The notes beneath the pieces were generated by a model. The model made no database searches. It saw only the letters and a program-made list of their open reading frames with translations, and was not told where the DNA came from. From UBA1422 sp041859095 (GTDB taxonomy: Bacteria; Bacillota; Clostridia; Peptostreptococcales; Anaerovoracaceae), in assembly GCA_041859095.1 (NCBI GenBank), contig JBHEKY010000037.1:62001-126000 (forward strand): a stretch of DNA of 64,000 nt. The letters are read 5' to 3'. The translations under genes were made by a program, and so were the position numbers. Below are positions 9,142 to 16,827 of this stretch, one piece after another. Every line of letters starts with the position of its first letter. Position 1 is the stretch's first letter.

Positions 9142-10008
9142 TTAAATTAGTGTGACAGTTGCCAAGTTTGCCTCCATTCCTTTGAGGGAAGCGTAGGTGA
9201 TTTTATCCATGATAGCGCCATCAAAGTCGATTGTCTTAATCGCACGGTAATATTTTTTGGTGATGGAGTACATGGATACAAATGATATGTTTTTCAATGT
9301 CGCTCCCTTGAAAGAGACATCTGTTAGATCACATTTGTCAAACGTTATATTCATAAATGTTTGTCCATCAAAATTCATTCCACGAAGATCTGAATACTTG
9401 AAGGTTACATCATTGAAGATGCAGTTTATAAAAATGCATTTGCCCAAATCTGATGTGTTAATTTTGGCTTGAACAAACTTTGAATCAACAAACCTTGACC
9501 CGCCAAGAGCGGTGGAGCTAAAGACTGTTTTAGTTAAATTAGTCTTGCTGAAACTGCAATTGCTTAAGTCGCTAGTGGTAAAATTACAGTCGGTCAGATT
9601 TGTGCCATCAAAAGTCGTATCCCGAACATCACTGCTATAGAATGAACTGCCGGTTAAATCTGCTCGATTAAAGTCTGAGCCACGTAAAGCACTGGCGGAA
9701 AATTTTGTTTTGTGGGCTACTATCGCAGAAAAGTCGCTTTTTGGTAAGTTGCTGGCGCTTAAATTCGCCAGAACTCGATGCTCCATGGATTGAGAAAGAT
9801 TCGCCACTTCTTGGACGGTTTGTTCAATGTCACCGATGCTTTCGATGGTCATCACAAAGGCGGTTTCTTCGTCTTTGCCTTCTGCCATTAGCTCGTTGAA
9901 TCTCTCGTCCAAATCAGACAGCAAATCAGCCTTTAATTCTGCAACACTTTTTAATTCATCGTAAAGTGAAAAGACGCCATCAACGTAGTTCGTTAATTTT
10001 TCATTCAT
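9142..10008 (-). CDS. HAAS/permease-prefix domain fused to pentapeptide repeats
   Basis: 288 residues. Residues 1-70 form a helical domain with many acidic residues, of the kind found in PadR-linked membrane proteins (HAAS or permease-prefix type: LYDELKSVAELKADLLSDLDERF, then GKDEETAF and SIGD). From about residue 85 to 270 there are degenerate pentapeptide repeats of the A(D/N)LxF type, such as SDLSNCSFSKTNLTKTVF, which should fold as a right-handed quadrilateral beta-helix. There is no membrane segment or signal peptide. The PadR gene lies 14 bases upstream on the same strand, and a PadR partner normally controls such genes. The function is unknown; it may bind a protein or membrane partner. 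Confidence 0.75.
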   Translation of the reverse strand: MNEKLTNYVDGVFSLYDELKSVAELKADLLSDLDERFNELMAEGKDEETAFVMTIESIGDIEQTVQEVANLSQSMEHRVLANLSASNLPKSDFSAIVAHKTKFSASALRGSDFNRADLTGSSFYSSDVRDTTFDGTNLTDCNFTTSDLSNCSFSKTNLTKTVFSSTALGGSRFVDSKFVQAKINTSDLGKCIFINCIFNDVTFKYSDLRGMNFDGQTFMNITFDKCDLTDVSFKGATLKNISFVSMYSITKKYYRAIKTIDFDGAIMDKITYASLKGMEANLATVTLI

Positions 10009-10022
10009 AATATCCGTTCTCC

Positions 10023-10352
10023 TTATAACAACTGATCAAGAACCCGCTTAGCATACATCCAATTGTTTTTGTTCTGGCTGTATGTGGCGATTCCTTTATG
10101 GGTAATCCTATAATACTTCCGTCTTCCACCTTGAGATTCATCGCCCCAATACCATTCGATGTCGCCGTCCAACTCAAGTCGCCTGACGCAAGAGTACATT
10201 GTGGCTTCTTTCAATTCATACTCATGGTTGGAACGCTCACCAATCATTTTAACAATCTCATATCCGTACCGGTCCGATTCGGAAAGTAGACGTAAAATCA
10301 TGGTATCCGTGTGTCCTCGAAGTAAATCGGATGTTATTTTATTTTCAGTCAT
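10023..10352 (-). CDS. PadR-family transcriptional regulator
   Basis: 109 residues with the PadR winged helix: LLRGHTDTMILRLLSE, then DRYGYEIVKMI, the EATMYSCVRRLE recognition region and the GGRRKYYRITHKG wing. The start is preceded by AAGGAGGTG. It would repress its own operon with the downstream HAAS-pentapeptide gene. A second PadR of the same subgroup is at 14160-14501. Confidence 0.9.
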   Translation of the reverse strand: MTENKITSDLLRGHTDTMILRLLSESDRYGYEIVKMIGERSNHEYELKEATMYSCVRRLELDGDIEWYWGDESQGGRRKYYRITHKGIATYSQNKNNWMYAKRVLDQLL

Positions 10353-10372
10353 GGAAACACCTCCTTAGTGCC

Positions 10373-10401
10373 ATACTAAATCAAAGTACTATGACTGTCA
10401 A
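10373..10401 (-). promoter_or_regulatory. Promoter of the PadR/pentapeptide operon with imperfect dyad
   Basis: Read on the minus strand, TTGACA (10401-10396), a 17-base spacer and TAGTAT (10378-10373). An imperfect palindrome (plus strand CATA-N14-TATG, about 10372-10393) covers the -10 and could be the PadR operator. Confidence 0.6.
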
Positions 10402-10470
10402 GGTAATATTTCAAATATAGTAATAAATTTTGGGCGTCTGCATTTTGCACATATATTTTTCACCTATTAG

Positions 10471-10479
10471 TGGTACAAT
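10471..10479 (+). promoter_or_regulatory. Extended -10 element of the metallophosphatase gene
   Basis: TGGTACAAT, 17 bases before the ribosome site GGGAGGTG. Confidence 0.4.
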
Positions 10480-10503
10480 AAAAAATAATGGGAGGTGAGC
10501 GGA

Positions 10504-11433
10504 ATGAGGACGCAACAGCGACTAACCAACGCTTTTCAAAAAGCCAGAGTAGAATACTTCGATGAGACTTCCAAATTCATAATTTTTAGTGATTGCCATC
10601 GAGGTATCGGTGGGCACCAGGATGAATTCACAAAAAACAGGAATATATACTTATATGCCCTGGATCGGTATTATGAAGATGGTTTTACACTCATCGAGGC
10701 TGGAGATGGGGACGAATTGTGGGAACACCCAAAGTTTGAGGTGATTAAAAATGCCCATGTACATGTATTTCAATCCATGAAGCGTTTTTACTCCGATAAC
10801 AGATTGATTGTGATTTATGGAAACCACAACAATTATTTGCGGGACCCTAAATATTTTCAAGAAAATTTTGCAGAATTTTACGATGACTATACACAAAAGT
10901 GTACTAATTTCTTGAAAGGGCTGGAGCCTTGTGAAGCGCTGGTGCTGAAACACAAAAGAAATGGTCAGGAAATACTCGTGGTTCACGGTCAACAAGGCGA
11001 CTTTGCCAATGATCAGTTTTGGTTATTCACCATGCTGTCTTTAAAATATTTCTGGCGACACCTTCATGCCTTCGGTATAAAAAATCCGGCTAGCCCGGTA
11101 AAGAATGTGCACAAACGGCATAAAATTGAAAGGAACTTTAATAAATGGATTCAGAAGCATGAAACCATGTTAATATGCGGTCATACCCATCGGTTCAAGT
11201 ATCCACGGGAGGGCGATTTGCCATACTTTAACACTGGTTGCTGCATCTATCCCACCAGTATCACAGGCATCGAAATCACAGGTGGGCTAGTACAGCTAGT
11301 GCGGTGGCGAACTTTATTCAATGAGGAGGGATTTTTGCAAATTCAAAAGGATATTATGCGTGGACCGGATCCGGTTGGCAAATTCGATATCCGTTCAGCA
11401 CACATAGATTGGTTGGGTAGCAATGAAATATAA
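10504..11433 (+). CDS. Calcineurin-like metallophosphoesterase
   Basis: About 309 residues. The five metallophosphatase motifs are present: FSDCHRG (DxH), AGDGDE (GDxxD-like), YGNHN (GNH), a later HGQQGD and CGHTHR (GHTH). These bind a dinuclear metal centre. The substrate is not evident; UDP-diacylglucosamine pyrophosphatase-like and cyclic-nucleotide enzymes share this arrangement. The start ATG 10504 is preferred to the GTG at 10495 because the GTG lies within the ribosome site GGGAGGTG. The next gene begins inside its last codons, which suggests translational coupling. Confidence 0.8.
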   Translation: MRTQQRLTNAFQKARVEYFDETSKFIIFSDCHRGIGGHQDEFTKNRNIYLYALDRYYEDGFTLIEAGDGDELWEHPKFEVIKNAHVHVFQSMKRFYSDNRLIVIYGNHNNYLRDPKYFQENFAEFYDDYTQKCTNFLKGLEPCEALVLKHKRNGQEILVVHGQQGDFANDQFWLFTMLSLKYFWRHLHAFGIKNPASPVKNVHKRHKIERNFNKWIQKHETMLICGHTHRFKYPREGDLPYFNTGCCIYPTSITGIEITGGLVQLVRWRTLFNEEGFLQIQKDIMRGPDPVGKFDIRSAHIDWLGSNEI

Positions 11434-12205
11434 ATATAGACTGAGAACGAAAAAGCCATTGGTGATCCTTATGCTATTAATACTAGGGATCTTTGTTACG
11501 ATATTTGTCGGAGTCAATTTCACCGCAGTAAAAGAGCTGTTTGGTTGGGATAACGGTCAGCAAGCAATCGATGATGCAGCGGTGCAACAGGCTCGACAAG
11601 AAGCCTGGCAAGAAGCGACCGAACAAGGATTGTTACTCTTGGTGAACAAACAGCATCCAGTCGATCAAGATTACGAGCCGGATGATTTAACGGCAATGCA
11701 GTATTATGCCCCAGAACGTGAGGCATCGGGCAGATACATGCGGGAACCGGCAGCAAATGCCTTTAACCAATTGGTAGAGGCTGCGATCTTGGACGGCATC
11801 GAGTTAAGAATGACCACCGGATATCGCTCCTATGGGTACCAAAAAATTATTTTTGACAATTATGCACGCCAATATGGAGAAGAAGAGGCAAATAGCTTTA
11901 GCGCAAAACCAGGACAAAGTGAGCATCAGACTGGTTTGGCCGTGGATGTGTCATCTCCAAGTCTTGACTATGAATTGACCGAAGCTTTTGGGGATACACC
12001 AGCGGGTACATGGTTGTCCGACCACGCCCACGAATTTGGATTCATAATTAGATACCCAAAGGGAAAAGAAGCCGTTACAGGATACATGTATGAGCCTTGG
12101 CATCTGCGGTATGTTGGATTATTCGTGGCAAAAGAGATCTACATTCAAGACATTACCCTAGAGGAATATTTGGAGAATAATGACTTGATAAGCGAGGTAA
12201 AATAA
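11423..12205 (+). CDS. VanY-type D-alanyl-D-alanine carboxypeptidase
   Basis: 260 residues. One N-terminal membrane anchor (residues 12-32) precedes a linker and a VanY/peptidase M15B domain. The zinc-site motifs are SEHQTGLAVD (SxHxxGxAxD) and EPWHLRY (ExWHxR), with TGYRSYGYQ before them. It trims the terminal D-Ala from cell-wall peptides at the outer face of the membrane. It overlaps the metallophosphatase gene by 11 bases. No van resistance genes are nearby, so a housekeeping wall role is likely. Confidence 0.9.
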   Translation: MKYKYRLRTKKPLVILMLLILGIFVTIFVGVNFTAVKELFGWDNGQQAIDDAAVQQARQEAWQEATEQGLLLLVNKQHPVDQDYEPDDLTAMQYYAPEREASGRYMREPAANAFNQLVEAAILDGIELRMTTGYRSYGYQKIIFDNYARQYGEEEANSFSAKPGQSEHQTGLAVDVSSPSLDYELTEAFGDTPAGTWLSDHAHEFGFIIRYPKGKEAVTGYMYEPWHLRYVGLFVAKEIYIQDITLEEYLENNDLISEVK

Positions 12206-12229
12206 ATAAGAAACTAGCAAATAAAAGCA

Positions 12230-12258
12230 TTGCCAATTCAAAATATACGTGATATACT
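12230..12258 (+). promoter_or_regulatory. Promoter of the small zinc-ribbon gene
   Basis: TTGCCA (12230-12235), a 17-base spacer and TATACT (12253-12258). Transcription should start near 12265. Confidence 0.65.
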
Positions 12259-12263
12259 TCGAA

Positions 12264-12281
12264 TGTTGGAATATACCAACA
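12264..12281 (+). promoter_or_regulatory. Stem-loop at the predicted 5' end of the zinc-ribbon mRNA
   Basis: TGTTGG, loop AATATA, CCAACA. It sits at the expected transcription start and leaves an AT-rich leader of about 90 bases before the ribosome site (AAAGGAG, 12355-12361). Confidence 0.45.
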
Positions 12282-12369
12282 ACATTAAACAAGATAAATA
12301 TGATAATTCCATTCCCTTTTCGGTTCGGTAAAGTCAATATTTATTTTATCAACCAAAAGGAGATTTAAA

Positions 12370-12537
12370 ATGGCTGACAAAAATTTAGTATGCAAAGACT
12401 GCGGAGTAACATTCACATTCACAGAAGGCGAACAGGCTTTCTATCAGGAAAAGGGATTCACCAATGAACCTCAGAGATGTCCTGATTGCAGAAAAGCAAA
12501 GAAACAACAAAACAACAGCAACAGAGACTATAGATAA
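12370..12537 (+). CDS. Small zinc-ribbon protein (55 residues)
   Basis: A 55-residue protein with two CxxC knuckles, CKDCG (C8, C11) and CPDCRKAKK (C37, C40), spanning a FTEGEQAFYQEKGF segment. This matches the small 'probable zinc-ribbon' proteins common in Firmicutes and Chloroflexi. The basic tail RKAKKQQNNSNRDYR suggests RNA or DNA contact. It has its own promoter, a good ribosome site and a strong terminator, so it is a real independent gene. The function is unknown. Confidence 0.85.
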   Translation: MADKNLVCKDCGVTFTFTEGEQAFYQEKGFTNEPQRCPDCRKAKKQQNNSNRDYR

Positions 12538-12553
12538 TAATAGTACAAAAACG

Positions 12554-12587
12554 AACCTGCAGGAGCAATTCTGCAGGTTTTTTTTAT
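12554..12587 (+). terminator. Strong intrinsic terminator after the zinc-ribbon gene
   Basis: AACCTGCAG (12554-12562), loop GAGCAATT, CTGCAGGTT (12571-12579), then eight or more Ts. Confidence 0.92.
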
Positions 12588-12765
12588 TGCTCAATCCCAA
12601 GAATAAATTGAACATTCCGTCTATTAATTAATATATTTTTAACAATCCTCTATTGTGATACAATACTGATTGCTCACGCAAAAAAGTTATGTGGATTGCG
12701 AAGCATCAAAGGGATAGCGGCAAATGTGGGCTGCAATTTCGAAAAAATGCAAAGGAGAATAGTTG

Positions 12766-14010
12766 ATGTCTAACTTAAACGAAAAAGCAACAACCCTAGA
12801 GAAGTGGAACAAGGGAATCATATTCATATATTTAGTATTTCTTGTAGCAATGGCTCTTGCATTAATCCCAACATTCAATACGAACGTATCCGATGGAATG
12901 GCTGCCGTTAACGCTGCGGCAAGCACTGTAGATGGTACCATTCTTGATTCACTCAAATATGGCAGCTCTATGAATATTCTGGCCATGCTATTAATTGGGT
13001 TCGGCTTCCTGATGGTTTTTGTCCGTGGGCATGGCTTCAGTTCCATAACCGCAACTTTCATCGTCGTCAGCGTCGCAATACCGTTATATATGTTGATTAA
13101 GAGTTATGGCAACGGAGATTTCACCATGGAAACGGTGAGCATTGATACATTTATTTTTGCAGAATTCGCAGCAGCCAGCTTGCTTATTACCATTGGCGCA
13201 CCTCTAGGCCGTTTAAAGATGGAACAGTATTTTTTTCTTGGAATTTTATTTATACCCGCATATATTCTGAACGAGTGGTTGCTTCTTGAAAGCGGATATT
13301 TCGGCGGATTCCTTGACACAGGCGGTTCTATCGTGATTCATGCATTTGGCGCATATTTTGGTCTGGGAGTGGTTTCTAATACACTGTCGAAGTTCAAAAA
13401 TGATCCTGTCGTTCAGGTGGACAAAAACAGCAACCAGTTTTGTCTTCTCGGGAGCATGATGCTCTGGATATTCTGGCCATCCTTTACAAGTGCGCTTGTT
13501 GCTCCGGATCGTGTCGTTCTTACTGTAATTAATACGGTCTTTGCCTTATGCGCGGCAACATTGGCGACTTTCCTTTTCTCCAGATTAATCCGTGGAAAAA
13601 TTGAAATCGAAGACATCGCCAATGCAGCTCTGGCAGGAGGTGTCGCCATCGGCTCCACTTGCGATGTGGCAACTCCAGGATTGGCATTGTTGATTGGTCT
13701 TTGTGCCGGAACGTTGAGTACTGTGGGATATGCCGTAATTGCCCCAAAAGTTGAGAAATTAATTAAAGGGACAGACACCTGTGGCATTCATAATCTGCAT
13801 GGAATGCCAGGAATTTTGGGGGGACTCAGTGCTATCCTGATTACACACAACGCTGGGATCCAAATTGCAGGCATACTTGCTACTGTGGCCATCGCTTTCG
13901 TTTGTGGCAAAATTGCAGGATTAGCCTTGGGGCTTCTTGGCAAGAAAGAAACACCCTATAGCGATGCAGACGAATTTATTCTTGACCACGAATCAGGCGA
14001 CCTTCTATAA
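12766..14010 (+). CDS. Rh-type (Rhesus-family) ammonium channel
   Basis: 414 residues with about eleven hydrophobic helices. DTGGSIVIHAFGAYFGLGVV is the Rh-family form of the first pore-histidine helix, and GIHNLHGMPGILGGL contains the second pore histidine. These features place it with Rh50-like proteins rather than AmtB. It should conduct NH3/NH4+ (possibly CO2, as proposed for Rh proteins). The start ATG 12766 is eight bases after AAAGGAG; the TTG three bases earlier is less likely. No glnK/glnB gene is adjacent, unlike most amtB loci. The leader upstream (12588-12765) holds a TACAAT -10 at 12659-12664 and no coding frame. Confidence 0.85.
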   Translation: MSNLNEKATTLEKWNKGIIFIYLVFLVAMALALIPTFNTNVSDGMAAVNAAASTVDGTILDSLKYGSSMNILAMLLIGFGFLMVFVRGHGFSSITATFIVVSVAIPLYMLIKSYGNGDFTMETVSIDTFIFAEFAAASLLITIGAPLGRLKMEQYFFLGILFIPAYILNEWLLLESGYFGGFLDTGGSIVIHAFGAYFGLGVVSNTLSKFKNDPVVQVDKNSNQFCLLGSMMLWIFWPSFTSALVAPDRVVLTVINTVFALCAATLATFLFSRLIRGKIEIEDIANAALAGGVAIGSTCDVATPGLALLIGLCAGTLSTVGYAVIAPKVEKLIKGTDTCGIHNLHGMPGILGGLSAILITHNAGIQIAGILATVAIAFVCGKIAGLALGLLGKKETPYSDADEFILDHESGDLL

Positions 14011-14045
14011 CGCACAAACTGATTCATTTCAGTTTAAATAACGAT

Positions 14046-14083
14046 AAAAAAAGAACCATGAAAAATTTCATGGTTCTTTTTTT
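14046..14083 (+). terminator. Intrinsic terminator after the ammonium channel
   Basis: A near-perfect hairpin built on AAGAACCATGAAA and TTTCATGGTTCTT, flanked by A- and T-runs. It could work in both directions. Confidence 0.92.
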
Positions 14084-14096
14084 AGAAAGGGAAATG

Positions 14097-14125
14097 TTGA
14101 CATCCCTTGGCAATAATCATATAAT
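14097..14125 (+). promoter_or_regulatory. Consensus promoter of the second PadR operon
   Basis: TTGACA (14097-14102), a 17-base spacer and TATAAT (14120-14125), followed by an AT-rich ATATATAAT stretch that could be the PadR operator. Both hexamers match the consensus exactly. Confidence 0.88.
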
Positions 14126-14159
14126 ATATATAATCAGATTAGGTAGTGAGGGAGCGCAA

Positions 14160-14501
14160 ATGAGCTATTCAAGTGAAATATTAAGGGGAAACACCGAAAC
14201 GATTATTTTGGCGATCCTCAAAAATAATGATTCCTATGGCTATGAGATTATGAAAACCATCATAGAGCGTGGAAAGGGGCTTATCAATATCAAAGATGCC
14301 ACGATTTATACTGCTTTTAAACGTATGGAGAAAGAAGATTTAATCTCCACTTATTGGGGTGATGAGGATGGCGGACCTCGACGAAAATATTATACCATCA
14401 CACAAAAGGGGAAGGATGTTTATAGGCAGAAAGTCATTGAATGGACAGAAATCAACATCGTGCTGAATCATTTAATCGGAGGAGAAGGCAATGCAAAATA
14501 G
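14160..14501 (+). CDS. PadR-family transcriptional regulator
   Basis: 113 residues. ILRGNTETIILAILKNND, SYGYEIMKTI, DATIYTAFKRME and GGPRRKYYTITQKG give a standard PadR winged helix, of the same subgroup as the protein at 10023-10352. The start is ATG 14160; the frame extends upstream to 14058, but that part lies across the terminator and promoter. It overlaps the next gene by 11 bases. It probably represses its own operon. Confidence 0.92.
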   Translation: MSYSSEILRGNTETIILAILKNNDSYGYEIMKTIIERGKGLINIKDATIYTAFKRMEKEDLISTYWGDEDGGPRRKYYTITQKGKDVYRQKVIEWTEINIVLNHLIGGEGNAK

Positions 14502-15285
14502 ATTAAGGAAATATATCAACAAGAAATTCCGGTTATACCCCAAAACCAAAGAAATACTGGAGGTTCGGGAAGAACTGTTTACCATTATTTTGGACAAGTA
14601 CAGCGATTGTATGCAATCGGGAATGGACGAAGAGCGAAGCTTTCAAGAAGCGATTGAAATGATGGCAGATTACAAAGAGGCCATCCGGGAGGTCGAAACC
14701 GGAAGTTCGCTGAGTGCCCTAAAAAGGAATGTGATCAGCATAGCTGCCTTTAGCACGTTTTATTTTGTCATGCTGACTGCCGTGTATCTCTTTATCAGCA
14801 TGGTTGTCTACGATACGTTTGAGAATACCTGGCTGCTTGCCGTGGGCGGTGCCTTTGCCTATTTGGTATATTTTTCCGTAAAAGCATACCAATATGCAAC
14901 GTTATTCAACCTAAATGTATTGGCTAGATATGGCATCGGACTGATGTATTTCTGCTTGATACCCGCTTTCTTCGTATTCCCATCACTGTATGTCACTGTC
15001 ATGGGTTATCCATCAATCTGGGGGCAAAGTTGGCTGATAATCGTTCTGATTTTGCTTCTATACATCCTGACAGATTATATTGTTTATCGTCATCAAATTT
15101 CAGGGATACAAAGAGGACTCCATCTGATAGCGGCAGGGCTTGTATTTACCACTTTTTTATACTTTGCAGCATCACTATATTTCCAGCTTTGGAGCACTGC
15201 ATGGATTTTATATGTGTTGTATTTAGCGCTTGTCTCGCTGGCGTTTTTCATTAGTGAGAAAACCGGGAAAGAGGAACAAAAATGA
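14491..15285 (+). CDS. PadR-linked membrane protein with HAAS/permease-prefix domain
   Basis: 264 residues. An N-terminal acidic helical domain of about 75 residues (KEILEVREELFTIILDKY, then GMDEERSFQEAIEMM) matches the HAAS/permease-prefix pattern. Six or seven hydrophobic segments follow. The PadR gene upstream overlaps it and the SGNH hydrolase gene downstream overlaps by four bases, so the three form one operon. The function is unknown; such proteins are envelope-stress or transport accessories by association only. Confidence 0.78.
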   Translation: MQNRLRKYINKKFRLYPKTKEILEVREELFTIILDKYSDCMQSGMDEERSFQEAIEMMADYKEAIREVETGSSLSALKRNVISIAAFSTFYFVMLTAVYLFISMVVYDTFENTWLLAVGGAFAYLVYFSVKAYQYATLFNLNVLARYGIGLMYFCLIPAFFVFPSLYVTVMGYPSIWGQSWLIIVLILLLYILTDYIVYRHQISGIQRGLHLIAAGLVFTTFLYFAASLYFQLWSTAWILYVLYLALVSLAFFISEKTGKEEQK

Positions 15286-15953
15286 GTGGAATGGAACTAT
15301 GCGTATTCGGAGATTCTATCGGGAAAGGTGTTATTTTGAAACCCGAAACAAGTCGTTATGAAAGCATTAAATTGAATTTAGAAAGTCTTTTTGGAAGGAA
15401 TGATATCAACATTAAAAACTACTCTTTGTTCGGGTGCACTGTGACAAAAGGACTTTCCGTGATAAAGCGTCATGCCTGCGAACTGATGGATTACAGAAAT
15501 ATTTTCCTTGAACTTGGGGGCAATGACTGTGATTTTATCTGGAGTGAGATTGCACAGAACCCTGAAAAAGAGCATGTGGCGAAAACGCCTCTGGCAAAAT
15601 TTGCCGAACTATATAAAGAACTCATTGAGGAGATTCAACGCAATGGCGGGAAGCCGATTTTACTCACATTGCCTCCGTTGGATCCTGAGAGATACTTCAA
15701 ATGGGTATCCCGCGGAATCAATAGTGAAAATATTTTGAAGTGGTTGGGCGATATTAATATGATTTATCGTTGGCAAGAGTTGTATAATGTAGAAGTAATG
15801 CTTTTGGCAACAAAGCTGGCAGTGCCCATCATCGATATTCGTAGTGCATTTTTAAAGTGCAATAATTATTGCGATTATTTATGCACAGATGGAATCCACC
15901 CAAACAGCCAGGGATATGAGTTGATCTATAAGACCATCGCAGAACAATATTAA
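15282..15953 (+). CDS. SGNH/GDSL-type hydrolase
   Basis: 223 residues. Block I FGDSIGKG carries the catalytic Ser, block III is LGGNDCD, and block V DGIHPNSQGY gives the Asp/His. It is an esterase, lipase or acyl-carbohydrate deacetylase. There is no signal peptide, so it acts in the cytoplasm. The ATGA overlap with the upstream membrane-protein gene shows coupling to the PadR operon. The substrate is unknown. Confidence 0.85.
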   Translation: MSGMELCVFGDSIGKGVILKPETSRYESIKLNLESLFGRNDINIKNYSLFGCTVTKGLSVIKRHACELMDYRNIFLELGGNDCDFIWSEIAQNPEKEHVAKTPLAKFAELYKELIEEIQRNGGKPILLTLPPLDPERYFKWVSRGINSENILKWLGDINMIYRWQELYNVEVMLLATKLAVPIIDIRSAFLKCNNYCDYLCTDGIHPNSQGYELIYKTIAEQY

Positions 15954-15983
15954 GTAGATAAAGAGCAGGGAACGGAGGGAAAT

Positions 15984-16385
15984 ATGGAGAGAACGTATAT
16001 TATGCTGAAACCTGATGCCATCAAGCGAAGACTGGCAGGCACCATCATTTCAAGAATCGAAGCAAAAGGGTTTCAAGTGATTGAGTTGAAATCAATTCTT
16101 CTGTCCAGGGAAATCCTTAAAGAGCACTATGCTCACTTGGTAGATAAGCCATTTTATCATGAAATTGAAGAATTCATGATGTCTGGCCCTGTCTGGGGAA
16201 TGATTGTAGAAGGGGACAATGCCGTGGAAGCGATGAGATCTATGATAGGTCCCACAAAAATCGAAGAAGCCCCCGCAGGCACCATTCGAGGTGATTTTGC
16301 ATTCTCGACCTCAGAGAACATTATTCACGGATCTGATTCCATCGAAAGCGCAAACGCTGAAATTCAGCGCTTCTTTGGCAACTAG
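15984..16385 (+). CDS. ndk: Nucleoside diphosphate kinase
   Basis: 133 residues, the normal size. The N-terminus ERTYIMLKPDAIKRRLAG, the RSMIGPT region and the active-site NIIHGSDS (phospho-histidine) identify it clearly. It balances NTP pools by moving the gamma-phosphate between nucleotides. It lies 30 bases after the SGNH gene with its own ribosome site (ACGGAGGG). Confidence 0.97.
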   Translation: MERTYIMLKPDAIKRRLAGTIISRIEAKGFQVIELKSILLSREILKEHYAHLVDKPFYHEIEEFMMSGPVWGMIVEGDNAVEAMRSMIGPTKIEEAPAGTIRGDFAFSTSENIIHGSDSIESANAEIQRFFGN

Positions 16386-16451
16386 ACAGCAACGCCACTA
16401 AGTAGATTGTCCGATGGCATAAAAAGTTGCCCTCATATATTTTGTCCGTGA

Positions 16452-16457
16452 TATAAT
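16452..16457 (+). promoter_or_regulatory. -10 element for the rubredoxin-like/rubrerythrin genes
   Basis: TATAAT, with TTGCCC 19 bases upstream as a poorly spaced -35. The ribosome site GAAAGGAG follows at about 16480. Confidence 0.45.
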
Positions 16458-16496
16458 TAAATCATCAATTATTGTACATGAAAGGAGATTACGATT

Positions 16497-16826
16497 ATGT
16501 TATGGAAGTGTTCTGTATGTGGTTTCATGCATGAAGGCGATGAAGCCCCTGGTGTCTGCCCGAAGTGTGGATCACCAAAAGACAAATATGCGGTAATGTC
16601 CGAAGAAGAGGCAAAAAAAGTTTTTGACTCAGACCGTACCAACGATATTCATATGCAAATAATTCAACTGGCCATGAAAATTAAAGATTTAGCCAGAGAA
16701 GGAATCGAAATTAATCTGGATCCTCCTTGCGTTGCGGTCTTCCACCAGGCACATGATGAAGCTTGGGTAATCAAGCAAAGAAGCAAAGCGGAACTTGCGG
16801 GCCATGTTTCAAAAGGTAAATGGTAA
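16497..16826 (+). CDS. Rubredoxin-like domain protein
   Basis: 109 residues. The first 35 residues are a rubrerythrin-type rubredoxin domain: CSVCGFMHEGDEAPGVCPKCG (two CxxCG knuckles binding one iron). The rest is mainly helical and unassigned. The ferritin-like gene starts one base after its stop codon. Together they reproduce the two domains of rubrerythrin as separate proteins, suggesting a shared role in reducing peroxide. Confidence 0.82.
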   Translation: MLWKCSVCGFMHEGDEAPGVCPKCGSPKDKYAVMSEEEAKKVFDSDRTNDIHMQIIQLAMKIKDLAREGIEINLDPPCVAVFHQAHDEAWVIKQRSKAELAGHVSKGKW

Positions 16827-16827
16827 G

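Noticed and set aside
14058..14159. Upstream extension of the second PadR gene to 14058
   Set aside because: It would begin inside a strong terminator hairpin and cross a consensus promoter; ATG 14160 gives the normal PadR start.
16452..16480. PerR box upstream of the rubredoxin-like/rubrerythrin genes
   Set aside because: The region is AT-rich with a partial TAATT/AATTA symmetry, but the 7-1-7 PerR pattern does not fit well.
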